Positions 1-8,701 are shown, numbered from the stretch's first letter. The stretch: 41,374 bases of DNA from Myxococcales bacterium (GCA_023248735.1 JAHFDY010000011.1:1-41374), one strand, 5' to 3'. The notes: generated by a model not told the origin, from the letters alone. A program made the numbers and translations.

Positions 1-1010
1 TTCACATCCTCGAATGCAGCGATGAGGGCTCGGTCGGTCGGATGACCAAGGATCTCGCAGAAGAACAAGTACGACCAATTTTCGCCATCCATCGGCCGCG
101 ATTGAATCGTCGTCAAACTAAGATCACGTTCCGCAAAAGCTCGCAGAATGTCGAGCAATGCACCCGGAGTATCGTGCACCGCGAAGACAAACGACGTCAC
201 GTCTGAGCCCGTTCGACTCGATGGACGGATGCCGACAACAGCGCATCGAACGCGCTCGGGCGCTTCATCCTGAACGCCTCGAACGAGTGGATCGAGCCCG
301 AAGCTCTCGGCGAGCCAATCAGGCCCGACAACCGCAGCATCGTCAATCGCCACTGCAAGTTCAAAACCCTCTCGAGCCGTCGCGATTTCCACGATCGGAA
401 CAGGCACTTTTTCCTGTAGCTGACGCAAGCACAAATCTCGGTCAGCGCGCGTAGCGTAAACTGTCTTGACCATCGCAACGGATTGCGACTTGCCGAACAG
501 ATGAAGCTCAAGTGGGAGCTCGATCAGCTCGACGATCTTCACTTCGCGTCGCACGAGCTCGACGAGCGTTGACTGGAGAATGCCCTCGCTCGTGGTTTCG
601 AAGGGCACGACGGCCATTTCGGTTTGCTTACGCTCCACGAGCTCGAGCGCGTCGCGCGCCGTTCGTGCACCAATGAGCTCGAGCGCCGTGCCGAAACGCT
701 TCTTTGCGGCAAGATGCGCGGGGGAGCCTTCAACCCCAACGAAAACGAGCTTCAGCGGCGCTCCTAGAAGCGCGCACACCGCGTTGATATCACGACGCAA
801 GTGTTGCCACTGTTCGATCGGCAAGGCGCCCTCGCGCGGGCTGAAGGCGCCATCGCGAAGCTCGCGCTCGGTTCGAATTGCGTCGCCAGCGAAAACCTCA
901 CGTAGGCGTTTTGCGAGTGAGATACGTCGCTCGATCAACGCAAACAACTCTTGGTCTTGGGTGTCGCGTTCACCTCGAAGAGACACTAGCTCGCGTTCGT
1001 TCTCGCTCAT
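1..1010 (-). CDS. pheA: PheA-like P-protein (chorismate mutase / prephenate dehydratase / ACT), 3' end cut by window edge
   Basis: The minus-strand frame opens with ATG at 1010 and stays open to base 3, giving at least 336 residues, so the C-terminus lies outside the window. The layout matches the bifunctional P-protein that turns chorismate via prephenate to phenylpyruvate: an N-terminal helical chorismate-mutase-like segment (about 1-85), a prephenate dehydratase region (about 90-265) and a C-terminal ACT domain. Visible motifs are VGVEGSPAHLAAKKRFG, VVPFETTSEG (usual form VPIENSxxG) and an ACT segment with QSRPMDGENWSYLFFCEI, close to the Phe-binding ESRP motif. Several catalytic landmarks look eroded: the usual TRF of the dehydratase reads TSF, and the SHPQA-like region is not recognisable. 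It is therefore either a divergent active enzyme or a degenerate paralogue. The family call is firm; activity is uncertain. Confidence 0.82.
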   Translation of the reverse strand, partial: MSENERELVSLRGERDTQDQELFALIERRISLAKRLREVFAGDAIRTERELRDGAFSPREGALPIEQWQHLRRDINAVCALLGAPLKLVFVGVEGSPAHLAAKKRFGTALELIGARTARDALELVERKQTEMAVVPFETTSEGILQSTLVELVRREVKIVELIELPLELHLFGKSQSVAMVKTVYATRADRDLCLRQLQEKVPVPIVEIATAREGFELAVAIDDAAVVGPDWLAESFGLDPLVRGVQDEAPERVRCAVVGIRPSSRTGSDVTSFVFAVHDTPGALLDILRAFAERDLSLTTIQSRPMDGENWSYLFFCEILGHPTDRALIAAFEDV

Positions 1011-1096
1011 GACACTTAGCGTAGCGCAAAATCACTCCTGACTTCTTGCGCCCAAATTCGTCCAAAGAAACGCGTGGATGCGCTATCGTCAAGAGA

Positions 1097-1513
1097 GTGA
1101 ACGAATCTCCTCAACGTGCGCTCGTTCGAAAGTACGCATGCATGCTTCGGCTTCGAACGATGGCGATCGAAGCCACGCAAATGCGGGAACAGATGCGCGA
1201 TCTCGCTCGCGACTTTCCAGGTGCGTTGCGGGAACTGGACGAACTCCCTCTCGAGGTGATTGAACACCGGCTTGCACGCGTCACGGTGTGCACCGACCCT
1301 GAGGCGTGGATGATCGCGACATCTTGCTATCACAAGGCGCTGAAGGCGCTGCTTGCGGCGAAAGCAAACTCACAGGCATCGCCGCCAGATGGATCACTTA
1401 TGGATGCCGCTGTCACTGCCGTTGCGAATGAGATGGGTATCTCGTTGCGCGAGGCGGATGAACTTGTCTTCGCTGGACTACGTCGACGACGACCCGCTGG
1501 AACTGCTACCTGA
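1097..1513 (+). CDS. Hypothetical protein, divergent from pheA
   Basis: An open plus-strand frame with codon use like its neighbours encodes a short, mostly helical, basic/acidic soluble protein. Its core contains MREQMRDLARDFPGALRE, followed by DELPLEVIEHRL and a WMIATSCYHKALKALL helix. No signal peptide, membrane segment or known catalytic motif is visible. The start is unclear. The frame is open from a TTG at 1046, and GTG 1097 and ATG 1142 are both possible, none with a convincing SD. GTG 1097 was chosen because a basic helical stretch continues upstream of ATG 1142. The 3' end overlaps the convergent fmdB-like gene by 36 bp. The FPGALRELDELP core looks like a lineage-restricted myxobacterial family, but no function is proposed. 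Confidence 0.55.
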   Translation: MNESPQRALVRKYACMLRLRTMAIEATQMREQMRDLARDFPGALRELDELPLEVIEHRLARVTVCTDPEAWMIATSCYHKALKALLAAKANSQASPPDGSLMDAAVTAVANEMGISLREADELVFAGLRRRRPAGTAT

Positions 1514-1825
1514 GTCGCCGCCACCGGTGCTCGCTGTTGACGGCGCAGTCGTCGAAGGCGCTGGCGCAGCGGCGGGTGCGCCAGCAGGCGTTTCAGCTTT
1601 GGTTGGGGCTGCCGACTCGCCAGTGCTTGCCGGCTTGGACGGCTTCGACGAGTAGAGGTCCGCGTACCAACCGCCTCCCTTGAGAATGAAGCTGCCTCCG
1701 CTAATGAGGCGTTTTGCGGTCTTCTCGGTGCATTTCGGACAGGCTTCGAGTGCCGGCTCGGAGATCTTTTGAATCTCCTCCCATTGGTGACCGCAAGCAC
1801 TACAAGCATACTCATACGTTGGCAT
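1478..1825 (-). CDS. FmdB-family zinc ribbon protein with low-complexity tail
   Basis: Starting at the ATG for MPTYEYACSACGHQWEEIQK, this 115-residue protein has the standard FmdB/CXXC_CXXC_SSSS regulatory-protein N-terminus. A CSAC pair and a CPKC pair sit about 20 residues apart and should bind one zinc ion. They are followed by the conserved SGGSFILKGGGWYADLY segment. The remaining ~55 residues are Ala/Pro/Thr/Ser-rich low complexity ending in a Ser-Gly tract, common in deltaproteobacterial members. The frame extends 13 codons further upstream to a TTG, but the MPTYEY start is the conserved one. It lies about 35 bp downstream of the acetyltransferase gene on the same strand and may be co-transcribed. 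The cellular role of the family is poorly defined; names implying formamidase regulation are historical. Confidence 0.88.
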   Translation of the reverse strand: MPTYEYACSACGHQWEEIQKISEPALEACPKCTEKTAKRLISGGSFILKGGGWYADLYSSKPSKPASTGESAAPTKAETPAGAPAAAPAPSTTAPSTASTGGGDSGSSSSGSSST

Positions 1826-1860
1826 TGCAGCCGCGGAGGTATGCCCGAGCGCTCCCTCTG

Positions 1861-3156
1861 TCAACCAACCTGCGTTCCCTGCTCGTCCTCATCACGGTCA
1901 TACAACCCGGGTTTGAGCTGATAACCCGACTCGAGAGGAGGCTCGATCTCGATCTCGACAAGCGTGGGCTCGACTTGCACCATCGCTGGAGGAACGAGGC
2001 TCAACACCGGCGCGTGAAGAACGGCTGCCTTGATCTCTGTGACGGGGCGCGGCGGCGGAGCTCCTCTGAAGTCGCGTACCTTCGCGATGATCGTCGGAAG
2101 ATGCTCCTTCACCCAGGTGCGTGCAGCCACGGTGGTCAAGTAAATTGCCCTTCCCCGCGCACCTGAATAGAGTTGCAAACTTCCCACGTCGGAGACCTTG
2201 GTCGCCCAACGCATCTTCCAGTCCGAGGGGCGGCCGAGATGATACGTGTCGATCTCCCCTCGCTGCGCTTCGCTCTCAAGAATGTGCCATCGCAACACGT
2301 TGCCTGGACTGGCCTTGCTCAAGCTCTCGTCGTAGCCCGTCTTGAGCAAATCGATGCGACCGTTGTTGCGCGTATCAAGATCGAACGCGACGATGCGACC
2401 ATCGAGCTTGATGACGTAGAGCGCCATCTCGTGGTGTGCCGCTCCGTACCTGAAGAGCGATTCGTAGAACCGCTTCGTGATCGGATCGGCCGAAATCGGT
2501 GATCCCTCGCGTCCCTTCCAGCCCGAAGCCTCAAGCTCGAACGCTTCTTGCAGCGACGCATCGGACACAGGCGCGTCAACTCCGAGGGCTTCGAAACTCA
2601 CGTTGCCGAGCGCCGTCAACCGTTTCTCTTTCGTTCGCGCGTCGCGTCGAGTCATCGGAGATAGGCGGCGCTCAATTCCCGCAACACCACCTCGCAATGA
2701 GATGCTTGCGTCTCCGTGTTGGGCTGTCGTCACGACATGTGGAACGCGTCGCTCAGCGTGCCACTCGAGGGTGCGCGCGAAGCGCTCAGTAATAGGTAAC
2801 CGCGACAGGCATAATTCGGGTGCGCCGTCGGTCCATGCGTCGATGAGGGCGTCCGCAATATCAGGGATGCTCCAGTCGATTGCGACGTCGCAGACAGGAA
2901 AGTGCAGGTTCTCCGCGAAGGAGCGGGTGTGGCCGCTAGACTCAAACACACCGACCGCCGCAAGTTTGGAACCCGAGTAGAGCGCTCGCACCTCGGGGTT
3001 CGTTCCGAAGGCCTCAGCATAGGCGCGCTGCCAGGTCGGCCCAGCCATGAAGCGGGCTCGAGAACGCGCCATAAGCTCGCGCCACTCAGGCTCTAGTCGA
3101 ACAATCGCTTCTACGCTCGACCCCGCAAACCAGCGCCATTGACTCATCAAGCTCAT
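1861..3156 (-). CDS. GNAT-fold acetyltransferase, BioF2/FemAB-like (Acetyltransf_6 type)
   Basis: This 431-residue soluble protein has the pattern of the BioF2/CelD-like GNAT family. The C-terminal half carries a donor-binding region reading MALYVIKLDGRIVAFDLDTR, then YDESLSKASPGNVLRWHILE, a short acidic turn and a YHLGRPSDWKMRWATKV segment. This is the usual 'Y...SPG..L......G...D.G....YK..W' signature. Members transfer acyl or aminoacyl groups in polysaccharide, cell-wall or cellulose biosynthesis, but the substrate cannot be read here. The last ~60 residues are a Pro/Glu-rich tail. ATG 3156 and in-frame ATG 3147 are both possible starts, neither with a strong SD. The stop is about 35 bp before the fmdB-like start, suggesting a two-gene unit. 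Confidence 0.78.
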   Translation of the reverse strand: MSLMSQWRWFAGSSVEAIVRLEPEWRELMARSRARFMAGPTWQRAYAEAFGTNPEVRALYSGSKLAAVGVFESSGHTRSFAENLHFPVCDVAIDWSIPDIADALIDAWTDGAPELCLSRLPITERFARTLEWHAERRVPHVVTTAQHGDASISLRGGVAGIERRLSPMTRRDARTKEKRLTALGNVSFEALGVDAPVSDASLQEAFELEASGWKGREGSPISADPITKRFYESLFRYGAAHHEMALYVIKLDGRIVAFDLDTRNNGRIDLLKTGYDESLSKASPGNVLRWHILESEAQRGEIDTYHLGRPSDWKMRWATKVSDVGSLQLYSGARGRAIYLTTVAARTWVKEHLPTIIAKVRDFRGAPPPRPVTEIKAAVLHAPVLSLVPPAMVQVEPTLVEIEIEPPLESGYQLKPGLYDRDEDEQGTQVG

Positions 3157-3340
3157 AAAGCGGCAGAACTTGATCGAACCTGAGCCTTAATATGGCGGTT
3201 GCTCTTCGAATCCGCCTTGCGTCGGCTGCCCCCCTCACGCGTAAACCCCTACGCGCACAAGCATTTTCGCTCGGCAAGAAGGTCGCGCAGGGACGCGAGC
3301 ACGGTTACAGATGAAACTCGAAAGCAAAGGGGGGACGCGC

Positions 3341-3454
3341 ATGATCGAAGACACATCCGTGACACGCAGGGCCGTCGCAGCGATCGCAACCTCGGTTGTG
3401 CGGTTTCTCTTCTGGGTTCCACGCAAGGTCGGCGCCATCGCAGCCATCATGTGA
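3341..3454 (+). CDS. Probable 37-residue hydrophobic small protein
   Basis: A short ORF lies in the gap between the acetyltransferase and smc. Its ATG at 3341 is preceded by AAAGGGGGGAC, a good SD match with about 6 bases spacing. An in-frame ATG at 3311 would add ten residues (MKLESKGGTR) but lacks an SD. The product begins MIEDTSVTRRAVAAIATSVV and continues RFLFWVPRKV and GAIAAIM. It has an acidic start, then a hydrophobic/amphipathic helix broken by FWVPRK, which would suit a membrane-associated peptide. The stop lies 25 bp before a strong plus-strand intrinsic terminator, so the ORF and terminator together look like a complete small transcription unit. No family is recognised. The opposite strand carries a Cys-rich frame in codon register with this one, considered an antisense shadow. 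Confidence 0.5.
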   Translation: MIEDTSVTRRAVAAIATSVVRFLFWVPRKVGAIAAIM

Positions 3455-3479
3455 TCGGGAGGCAATGGTCCAGCCGACA

Positions 3480-3520
3480 GGCGGCGCGGGAGCCTCAGGG
3501 ATCCGCGCCGCCGCCTTTTT
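3480..3520 (+). terminator. Strong intrinsic terminator ending a short plus-strand unit
   Basis: A perfect 10-bp stem, GGCGGCGCGG (3480-3489) with CCGCGCCGCC (3503-3512), encloses a 13-base loop and is followed by GCC and TTTTT (3516-3520). It is oriented for plus-strand transcription and has no T-tract in the other direction. No annotated long plus-strand gene precedes it, which is the main evidence that something short, the 37-residue ORF or an sRNA, is transcribed here. Confidence 0.75.
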
Positions 3521-3797
3521 GTCACCCATTCTGCGCGTTCGGCGGGACATGTGGGTTCCCGTCGCCCTCATCTGATTCCCAGCTCGACCAAACGGTTGCG
3601 TGCACACCACGAGACGCGTATTCAGGGAGTCAAGTTTTCAGCAGTCGCGTGAACAGGTGCCCCGGGCTAGTCTCGGTTCACCACGTTTGGACACATCACC
3701 CTGCTTTTCGCTTGCTCGGCGTCAAAACTGAGCCCACTCCCCAGTCGACCCCCTCACTGAAACTCTCGCGCGGGCTGGCCTCGCACCGGAGCACGCA
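3521..3797. other. Noncoding region upstream of smc
   Basis: About 280 bp between the terminator and the smc start codon. No convincing ORF, repeat or sigma70-type box pair was seen. It should contain the smc promoter, since the preceding terminator isolates smc from upstream transcription. Confidence 0.4.
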
Positions 3798-6700
3798 ATG
3801 AAGATCAAGAAACTCGAGCTCATCGGGTTCAAGTCATTCGTCGATCGCACCGTCGTGAACTTTGATCATGACGTCCTTGGCATCGTCGGCCCAAATGGCT
3901 GCGGCAAGTCGAACATCGTCGACGCGATTCGATGGTGCATGGGCGAACAGAGCGCGAAACACCTCCGCGGTCGGAGCATGGATGACGTGATCTTCAGCGG
4001 GTCGGAGACGCGTGCTGGCCACGACTTCGCCGAAGTTACTCTGACGTTCGAGAACAACGACCCCAGCGACGTTCCACTCGAATATCGCGATTACGCAGAG
4101 ATCTCCGTCACACGGCGCCTCGATCGGAGCGGAGACAGCGACTACCTGATCAACCGCACCAACGTTCGGCTGAAAGACGTAACCGATCTATTTCTCGGCA
4201 CAGGCGTCGGCACGAAGGCGTATTCGATCATCGAGCAAGGCAAGGTCGGTCTCATCGTAAGCGCCAAGGCCGAAGATCGCCGCATCTTGATAGAAGAAGC
4301 GGCTGGCATCACCAAGTTCAAGTCGAAGAAGAAGCAAGCCGAAAGGAAGATGGAGCTCACACAGCTCAATTTGCTGCGCGTCGGCGACATCGTTGCGGAA
4401 ATTGAGCGAAACCTTGGCTCCCTCAAACGCCAAGCGGCAAAGGCGGAACGGTACCTCTCCTACCGGAACGAGCTCGAAGACCTGATGCTGCACGATGCGT
4501 CGCACCGCTACCTTGAGCTCACGGGTTGGCTGAAACTCGAGGCAGGTGAGGTCGAACGTTGCACACTTGGGTCCGACCACGCGCGTGCCGCACTGGTTCT
4601 CCGCGAAGCCGAGCTCGAAGGCCTCCGCCTCGAGGCGCTGGGCGCGGAAGACCTACTCGAAACGGCCACCGCGGAGCACTTCGCCAGGGAGAACGAAGTG
4701 CGCACCGAAGAGGCGGGCATTGCGCGGTCGAAAGATCGTCTGCAGAGCCTCCTTGATCGCGAGACGCAGGCTGCGGGCGAGGCGACAGAAATTGGTCATC
4801 AAGAGTTACAATTGGAACAAGAGCGCGTCGCGACCCAGGCGAACGTTGAAGGCCTCGAGCTTGAAGAAAGTACGCACGACGAGCACCTTTTCGCCGAAGA
4901 AGAGAAGTTGAACGCACTTGTCGACCAGCAATCTTCTGCTGAGCAACACGTGGCCGAACTTCGCAAGCTCGCGTCGGGCGCTCAAGCTGACGTTGCGAGC
5001 GCGGAAGCGAAGCTCGCTGGCTTCGATCGGAGGCAGAACGAGCTTTTGGTCAGGCGCGATCGCGCCCGTGTCGAACGCGAAGATCTTGAGGGTGATCAAC
5101 TTGAGCAAGCCGCCCGCGTGGGGGAGCTCTCAACGAACATCGAGGAGCTACGCTCGGGCAAGGTGATGAGCTCCGAGGATCGCGAAAAGCTGGAGCAGCG
5201 CCTCGCCCAACTCAAACACGCGATCATCGAGCAAGAGCATGCCCTCGACGAGGCGAAGACCGAATTTTCGCGGAAGCGCTCACGTCTCCAAGCGCTACAA
5301 GAAATGCAGGCGCGGTTCGAAGGTGTCGGAGCCGGAACAAAGTCGATTCTTGCGACGAAGTCCGAGTGCATCATCGGACTCGTTGCCGACCTCGTTGAAG
5401 CGCCGGCGGAATACACGCCCGCGCTCGCCGGCCTGCTAGGGAGTCGCCTTCAGGACGTTGTCGTCAATGATCTTGACGTCGGCACGGAACTCCTTGCGAG
5501 CCTGGCGGCGAGTCGCAAAGGCCGCGCAACAATCATTTTGCGGCACCCTCGTTACATTTCAGGCGCCGCAGCGGTCACGGTGCCGAGCGACGATCACGGA
5601 TTCGTATGTCGCATCGCTGACGTGCTTCGATTCGCTTCCGGCGACGAAGCGCTCGTGCACTCGCTCGTCGGTGATGCAATCGTCGTACGCGACCTAGCGG
5701 CCGCGCATCGCCTGCAGTCGCGCATCGGCAACGCCGCGCTTGTCACGCTCGACGGAACGGTCATCAACGTTGACGGTCGTGTCTCCGGCGGACAGGGCGA
5801 AGAAGTCGCGGCTGGCATGCTCGACTCGAAACGTGAAGCGCGAGAGCTCACCGAGGAGGTCGTACGACTCGAAAAACATGCGAGCGAATGTCTCGCCGCT
5901 CACCAAGGCAGCCGCGTTTCGATCGCCGAGACGACCACCAGCCTCGAGCGAGCACGTCAGCAAGCGCACGCGGATGAAATCGCGCTGCTTTCTGCAGAGA
6001 AGGATCTCCAACGGGCCGACCAACAACTCGACACAATTCGGAAACGGCTCGAAGCGATCCTCGCCGAACAAGATGACCTCGGTCTTGCTATGCATGAGGC
6101 CGAGCGCGAACGCGATGATGCGAGTGGTTTGCTCGAGCAATCGCGCGCGCGCATCGAGGACGCCGAGTTCAAGCTCGAGGAAGCTGAAGCCGTAGCGGGC
6201 TCGTGGCGCGAACAAGTCGCCGTTCGAAGACAGGTTGTGACGGAGCACAAGGTTCGCGTCGCAAGCGTTCGCGAGCGCCTCACAGCGGCGCGCGGCACAG
6301 TATCGCGCGTAACCCGAAGCATCGAGGAACTCGCATCGCGTCGAGTACGCCTTCTGGACGAACTTGTAACCAACGCGCGCACTTTTGGCGAAACAGCCGC
6401 CTTGTTGTTACAAATGCAAGAGCAATTGCACGAAGCACTCGACGCGGCTCGGATCGCAGGCGAGTCACTTGCCGCAGCGCGCGCAACGTTTGATCGTTTC
6501 AGAAGCGAGCTGAACGACCGCGAGGGCGCCCTCAAGGGCCTGCGTGCACATGTCGAAGAGGCACGAGAGGAGCTTATGCTCCACGAAATGCAACTTCGAG
6601 AGCGCTCGATCGCGATGCAGCATCTTGTCGACGGCGTCGCCGAGAAATTCCGGGGTCTACGCCTTGCGCGAGTCGTGGGTGATTACCACCTAAGGCCACC

Positions 6701-7400
6701 ACCTGACGAAGAGCTCAAGAGCCGCATTGGCGAGCTTGGCACGTTGCTCGAGCGAATGGGCAGCGTGAACCTCGACGCCATGCGCGAGCACGAAGAGGCA
6801 GAGACGCGGTACAAATTCTACTCGGAGCAAAAGGCAGATCTCGAGCAGGCGCTCGAGGATCTCGAACGTGCCATCGCGCAAATGAACAGAGAGTCAAAGC
6901 GACTCTTCAAAGAAACGTTCGATGCCGTCAACGCAAAGTTCCAAGAGATCTTCCCGACCATGTTTCGCGGCGGCCGAGCGTCGCTTCGCCTCACGAACCC
7001 GGACGACATTCTTGAGACAGGCATCGATATTCTTGCGCAGCCGCCCGGCAAGAAGCTCTCGAACATCGAGCTCATGTCTGGCGGTGAAAAGGCCCTCACG
7101 GCGGTGTCGCTCATCTTCGCGATCTTCCAGATTCGACCTTCGCCGTTCTGCATTCTCGACGAGGTCGACGCCCCGCTCGACGAAGCAAACGTCGCTCGCT
7201 ACAACGACATGATCCGAACGATGACGGATCGCTCGCAGTTCATTTTGATCACGCACATCAAGCAAACGATGCAACGTGTCGACGTGCTCTATGGCGTGAC
7301 GATGCCTGAAAGCGGCGTATCGAAATTGGTTAGCGTTCGGCTCAACCACAGCGCGGAGAAGAAGGTGGCGGCTCCTGCGCAGAGCAGCGCTGTGGCTTGA
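3798..7400 (+). CDS. smc: Chromosome segregation ATPase SMC
   Basis: This 1200-residue protein has the full SMC architecture. It starts with an N-terminal head beginning MKIKKLELIGFKSFVDRTVV and a Walker A GPNGCGKSN (31-39). Two very long Glu/Arg/Ala-rich coiled coils follow (about 165-510 and 675-1000), separated by a hinge (about 510-670) with GLVADLVEAP, NDLDVGTELL and VDGRVSGGQGEE. The C-terminal head has the ABC signature LMSGGEKAL (SGGEK 1094-1098) and Walker B ILDEVDAPLDE (about 1119). SMC dimers with ScpA/ScpB organise and segregate replicated chromosomes in an ATP-dependent way. The start has GGAG six bases upstream. The length is normal for bacterial SMC (~1150-1200). No scpA/scpB is adjacent. 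The gene appears monocistronic, convergent with the ArsA-like gene. Confidence 0.97.
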   Translation: MKIKKLELIGFKSFVDRTVVNFDHDVLGIVGPNGCGKSNIVDAIRWCMGEQSAKHLRGRSMDDVIFSGSETRAGHDFAEVTLTFENNDPSDVPLEYRDYAEISVTRRLDRSGDSDYLINRTNVRLKDVTDLFLGTGVGTKAYSIIEQGKVGLIVSAKAEDRRILIEEAAGITKFKSKKKQAERKMELTQLNLLRVGDIVAEIERNLGSLKRQAAKAERYLSYRNELEDLMLHDASHRYLELTGWLKLEAGEVERCTLGSDHARAALVLREAELEGLRLEALGAEDLLETATAEHFARENEVRTEEAGIARSKDRLQSLLDRETQAAGEATEIGHQELQLEQERVATQANVEGLELEESTHDEHLFAEEEKLNALVDQQSSAEQHVAELRKLASGAQADVASAEAKLAGFDRRQNELLVRRDRARVEREDLEGDQLEQAARVGELSTNIEELRSGKVMSSEDREKLEQRLAQLKHAIIEQEHALDEAKTEFSRKRSRLQALQEMQARFEGVGAGTKSILATKSECIIGLVADLVEAPAEYTPALAGLLGSRLQDVVVNDLDVGTELLASLAASRKGRATIILRHPRYISGAAAVTVPSDDHGFVCRIADVLRFASGDEALVHSLVGDAIVVRDLAAAHRLQSRIGNAALVTLDGTVINVDGRVSGGQGEEVAAGMLDSKREARELTEEVVRLEKHASECLAAHQGSRVSIAETTTSLERARQQAHADEIALLSAEKDLQRADQQLDTIRKRLEAILAEQDDLGLAMHEAERERDDASGLLEQSRARIEDAEFKLEEAEAVAGSWREQVAVRRQVVTEHKVRVASVRERLTAARGTVSRVTRSIEELASRRVRLLDELVTNARTFGETAALLLQMQEQLHEALDAARIAGESLAAARATFDRFRSELNDREGALKGLRAHVEEAREELMLHEMQLRERSIAMQHLVDGVAEKFRGLRLARVVGDYHLRPPPDEELKSRIGELGTLLERMGSVNLDAMREHEEAETRYKFYSEQKADLEQALEDLERAIAQMNRESKRLFKETFDAVNAKFQEIFPTMFRGGRASLRLTNPDDILETGIDILAQPPGKKLSNIELMSGGEKALTAVSLIFAIFQIRPSPFCILDEVDAPLDEANVARYNDMIRTMTDRSQFILITHIKQTMQRVDVLYGVTMPESGVSKLVSVRLNHSAEKKVAAPAQSSAVA

Positions 7401-7522
7401 AAACGCTCGTTTGCCGGCCCACTTGACCGGAAACACCGCATGCTTCTCCGCAGAGGCGTGGCACTCATATGCTCTCTTGCGGGGAGCCAAAAGTGGTCAC
7501 GCGCAAACGACACTTCAGCTAA
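7401..7522. other. Convergent intergenic gap between smc and the ArsA-like gene
   Basis: 120 bp where two genes end facing each other. No hairpin followed by a T-tract was recognised on either strand and no small ORF with an SD was seen. Confidence 0.3.
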
Positions 7523-8674
7523 CTACACGCCGCCCGCCTCAAGCGTACGTGCAACGCGCGCAAGCATAGCCACATCGTGCACATCCGTCGCAAACTCGGG
7601 CACGCGTATCACGGGCACGCGCTCATCCACATGTTGGGCAAGTTGCTCCAAGAAAAAGGCGTCGAGCTGCGCAAGTTTCACAGCATCGGCGTGAGCCTGC
7701 TCCACGCGACTCGCCAGGTCGGGCTCTTTGATAATGCCGTGCAACTTCAGCACATCGTCAATTTGCTGAATGGTCGATTGCACGACCCTCGGTGGCGTGT
7801 GCACACGATTCACGATGAATGCTCCGCAAGGCATCTGATGCTCAACCAAGCGCTCAGAAAAGAAGCGAACCTCGCGAATGCTCATCGGCGCGGGCGACGT
7901 CACGAGCAAAAATGAAACTTCCTTTGATCGCAATACGCTCTTCACTAGAGCCGCGCGTTCTTTGAATCCACCAAACAAGTCGTTCAACTGCGCGAGCAGC
8001 TCCGCGAGCGCCTCGAGAAATCCTCCGCCGGTCACGCGACCAAGCGTGCGCAGTACCAACGCCGCCGAACGCGCGAGTAAGTTGAGTGAAAAGCGACCCG
8101 TCGACTGAAATGCCTGAACGAACCACCGCATCGTCGGCGAATCGAGCGCTTCAACGAGGCGGTCTGGGGCGTCGAGAAAATCGAGAGCATTGGCGGTTGG
8201 CGGCGTATCGAGAACGATGAGATCGAAACGCGCGTCGCTCTGGACAGCGATGAGCTTCTCCATGGCCATGTACTCTTGCGTGCCCGCCAGCGACGCGGAA
8301 ACATATTGGTAAAGACGGTTTCCCAACAGCTTCTCGGCGCGTTCCTTCGTTGATGAGTACTTGTGGACCAATTCGTCGAACGTTTGCTTCGTATCGAGCA
8401 TCATCACCGTGAGTGAACCCGCCTCTGGAACTCCAACGCCAGCAAGAATTTCGCGCCGAACTTCTACCGCTTCTGTCGTCATGTGTTCAAGACCGAGGCT
8501 CTGCGCCAACCGTCGAGCGGGATCGATCGTGAGACAGAGCACGCGCTTGCCACGCATCGCAGCGGCGAGGGCGACGGCAGCCGCGGTCGTCGTTTTTCCA
8601 ACGCCGCCCGCGCCGGCCGTAATCAAGACGCGTCGCGTCGCAATCAGCTCGGCAATGGTCGAAGAGGAAGGCAT
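7523..8674 (-). CDS. ArsA/Get3-family ATPase, Rv3680-like subtype
   Basis: This 383-residue cytoplasmic P-loop ATPase opens with a short lead-in and GAGGVGKTTTAAAVALAAA (P-loop 21-28). It continues with LTIDPARRLAQSLGL (switch I region), LIVLDTPPTANALDFLDAPDRL (switch II/Walker B region) and, near the C-terminus, FIVNRVHTPP. These are hallmarks of the anion-transporting/tail-anchored-protein-targeting ATPase family. Classical ArsA/Get3 has GKGGVGKT, with a first signature lysine contacting the partner subunit. Here that position is Ala, as in the second member of actinobacterial Rv3679/Rv3680-type pairs. No partner gene is nearby. It lies 27 bp downstream of dnaB on the same strand, so it may be the last gene of that operon. 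Its substrate is unknown; arsenite transport is not supported, as no ars genes are adjacent. Confidence 0.85.
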   Translation of the reverse strand: MPSSSTIAELIATRRVLITAGAGGVGKTTTAAAVALAAAMRGKRVLCLTIDPARRLAQSLGLEHMTTEAVEVRREILAGVGVPEAGSLTVMMLDTKQTFDELVHKYSSTKERAEKLLGNRLYQYVSASLAGTQEYMAMEKLIAVQSDARFDLIVLDTPPTANALDFLDAPDRLVEALDSPTMRWFVQAFQSTGRFSLNLLARSAALVLRTLGRVTGGGFLEALAELLAQLNDLFGGFKERAALVKSVLRSKEVSFLLVTSPAPMSIREVRFFSERLVEHQMPCGAFIVNRVHTPPRVVQSTIQQIDDVLKLHGIIKEPDLASRVEQAHADAVKLAQLDAFFLEQLAQHVDERVPVIRVPEFATDVHDVAMLARVARTLEAGGV

Positions 8675-8701
8675 GGGCGCGCGTGGTTTAGCAGAGGTAT
8701 G

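Noticed and set aside
3209-3219. tRNA T-arm-like TTCGAATCC
   Set aside because: No matching acceptor, D or anticodon stems around it; isolated resemblance.
3305-3553. Minus-strand Cys-rich frame (GCDRCDGPACHGC) in the gap before smc
   Set aside because: It is in exact antisense codon register with the 37-residue plus-strand ORF: its Cys codons TGC/TGT are the complements of GCA/ACA (Ala/Thr) codons. The plus-strand ORF has an SD and a correctly oriented terminator, so the Cys cluster is probably a shadow.
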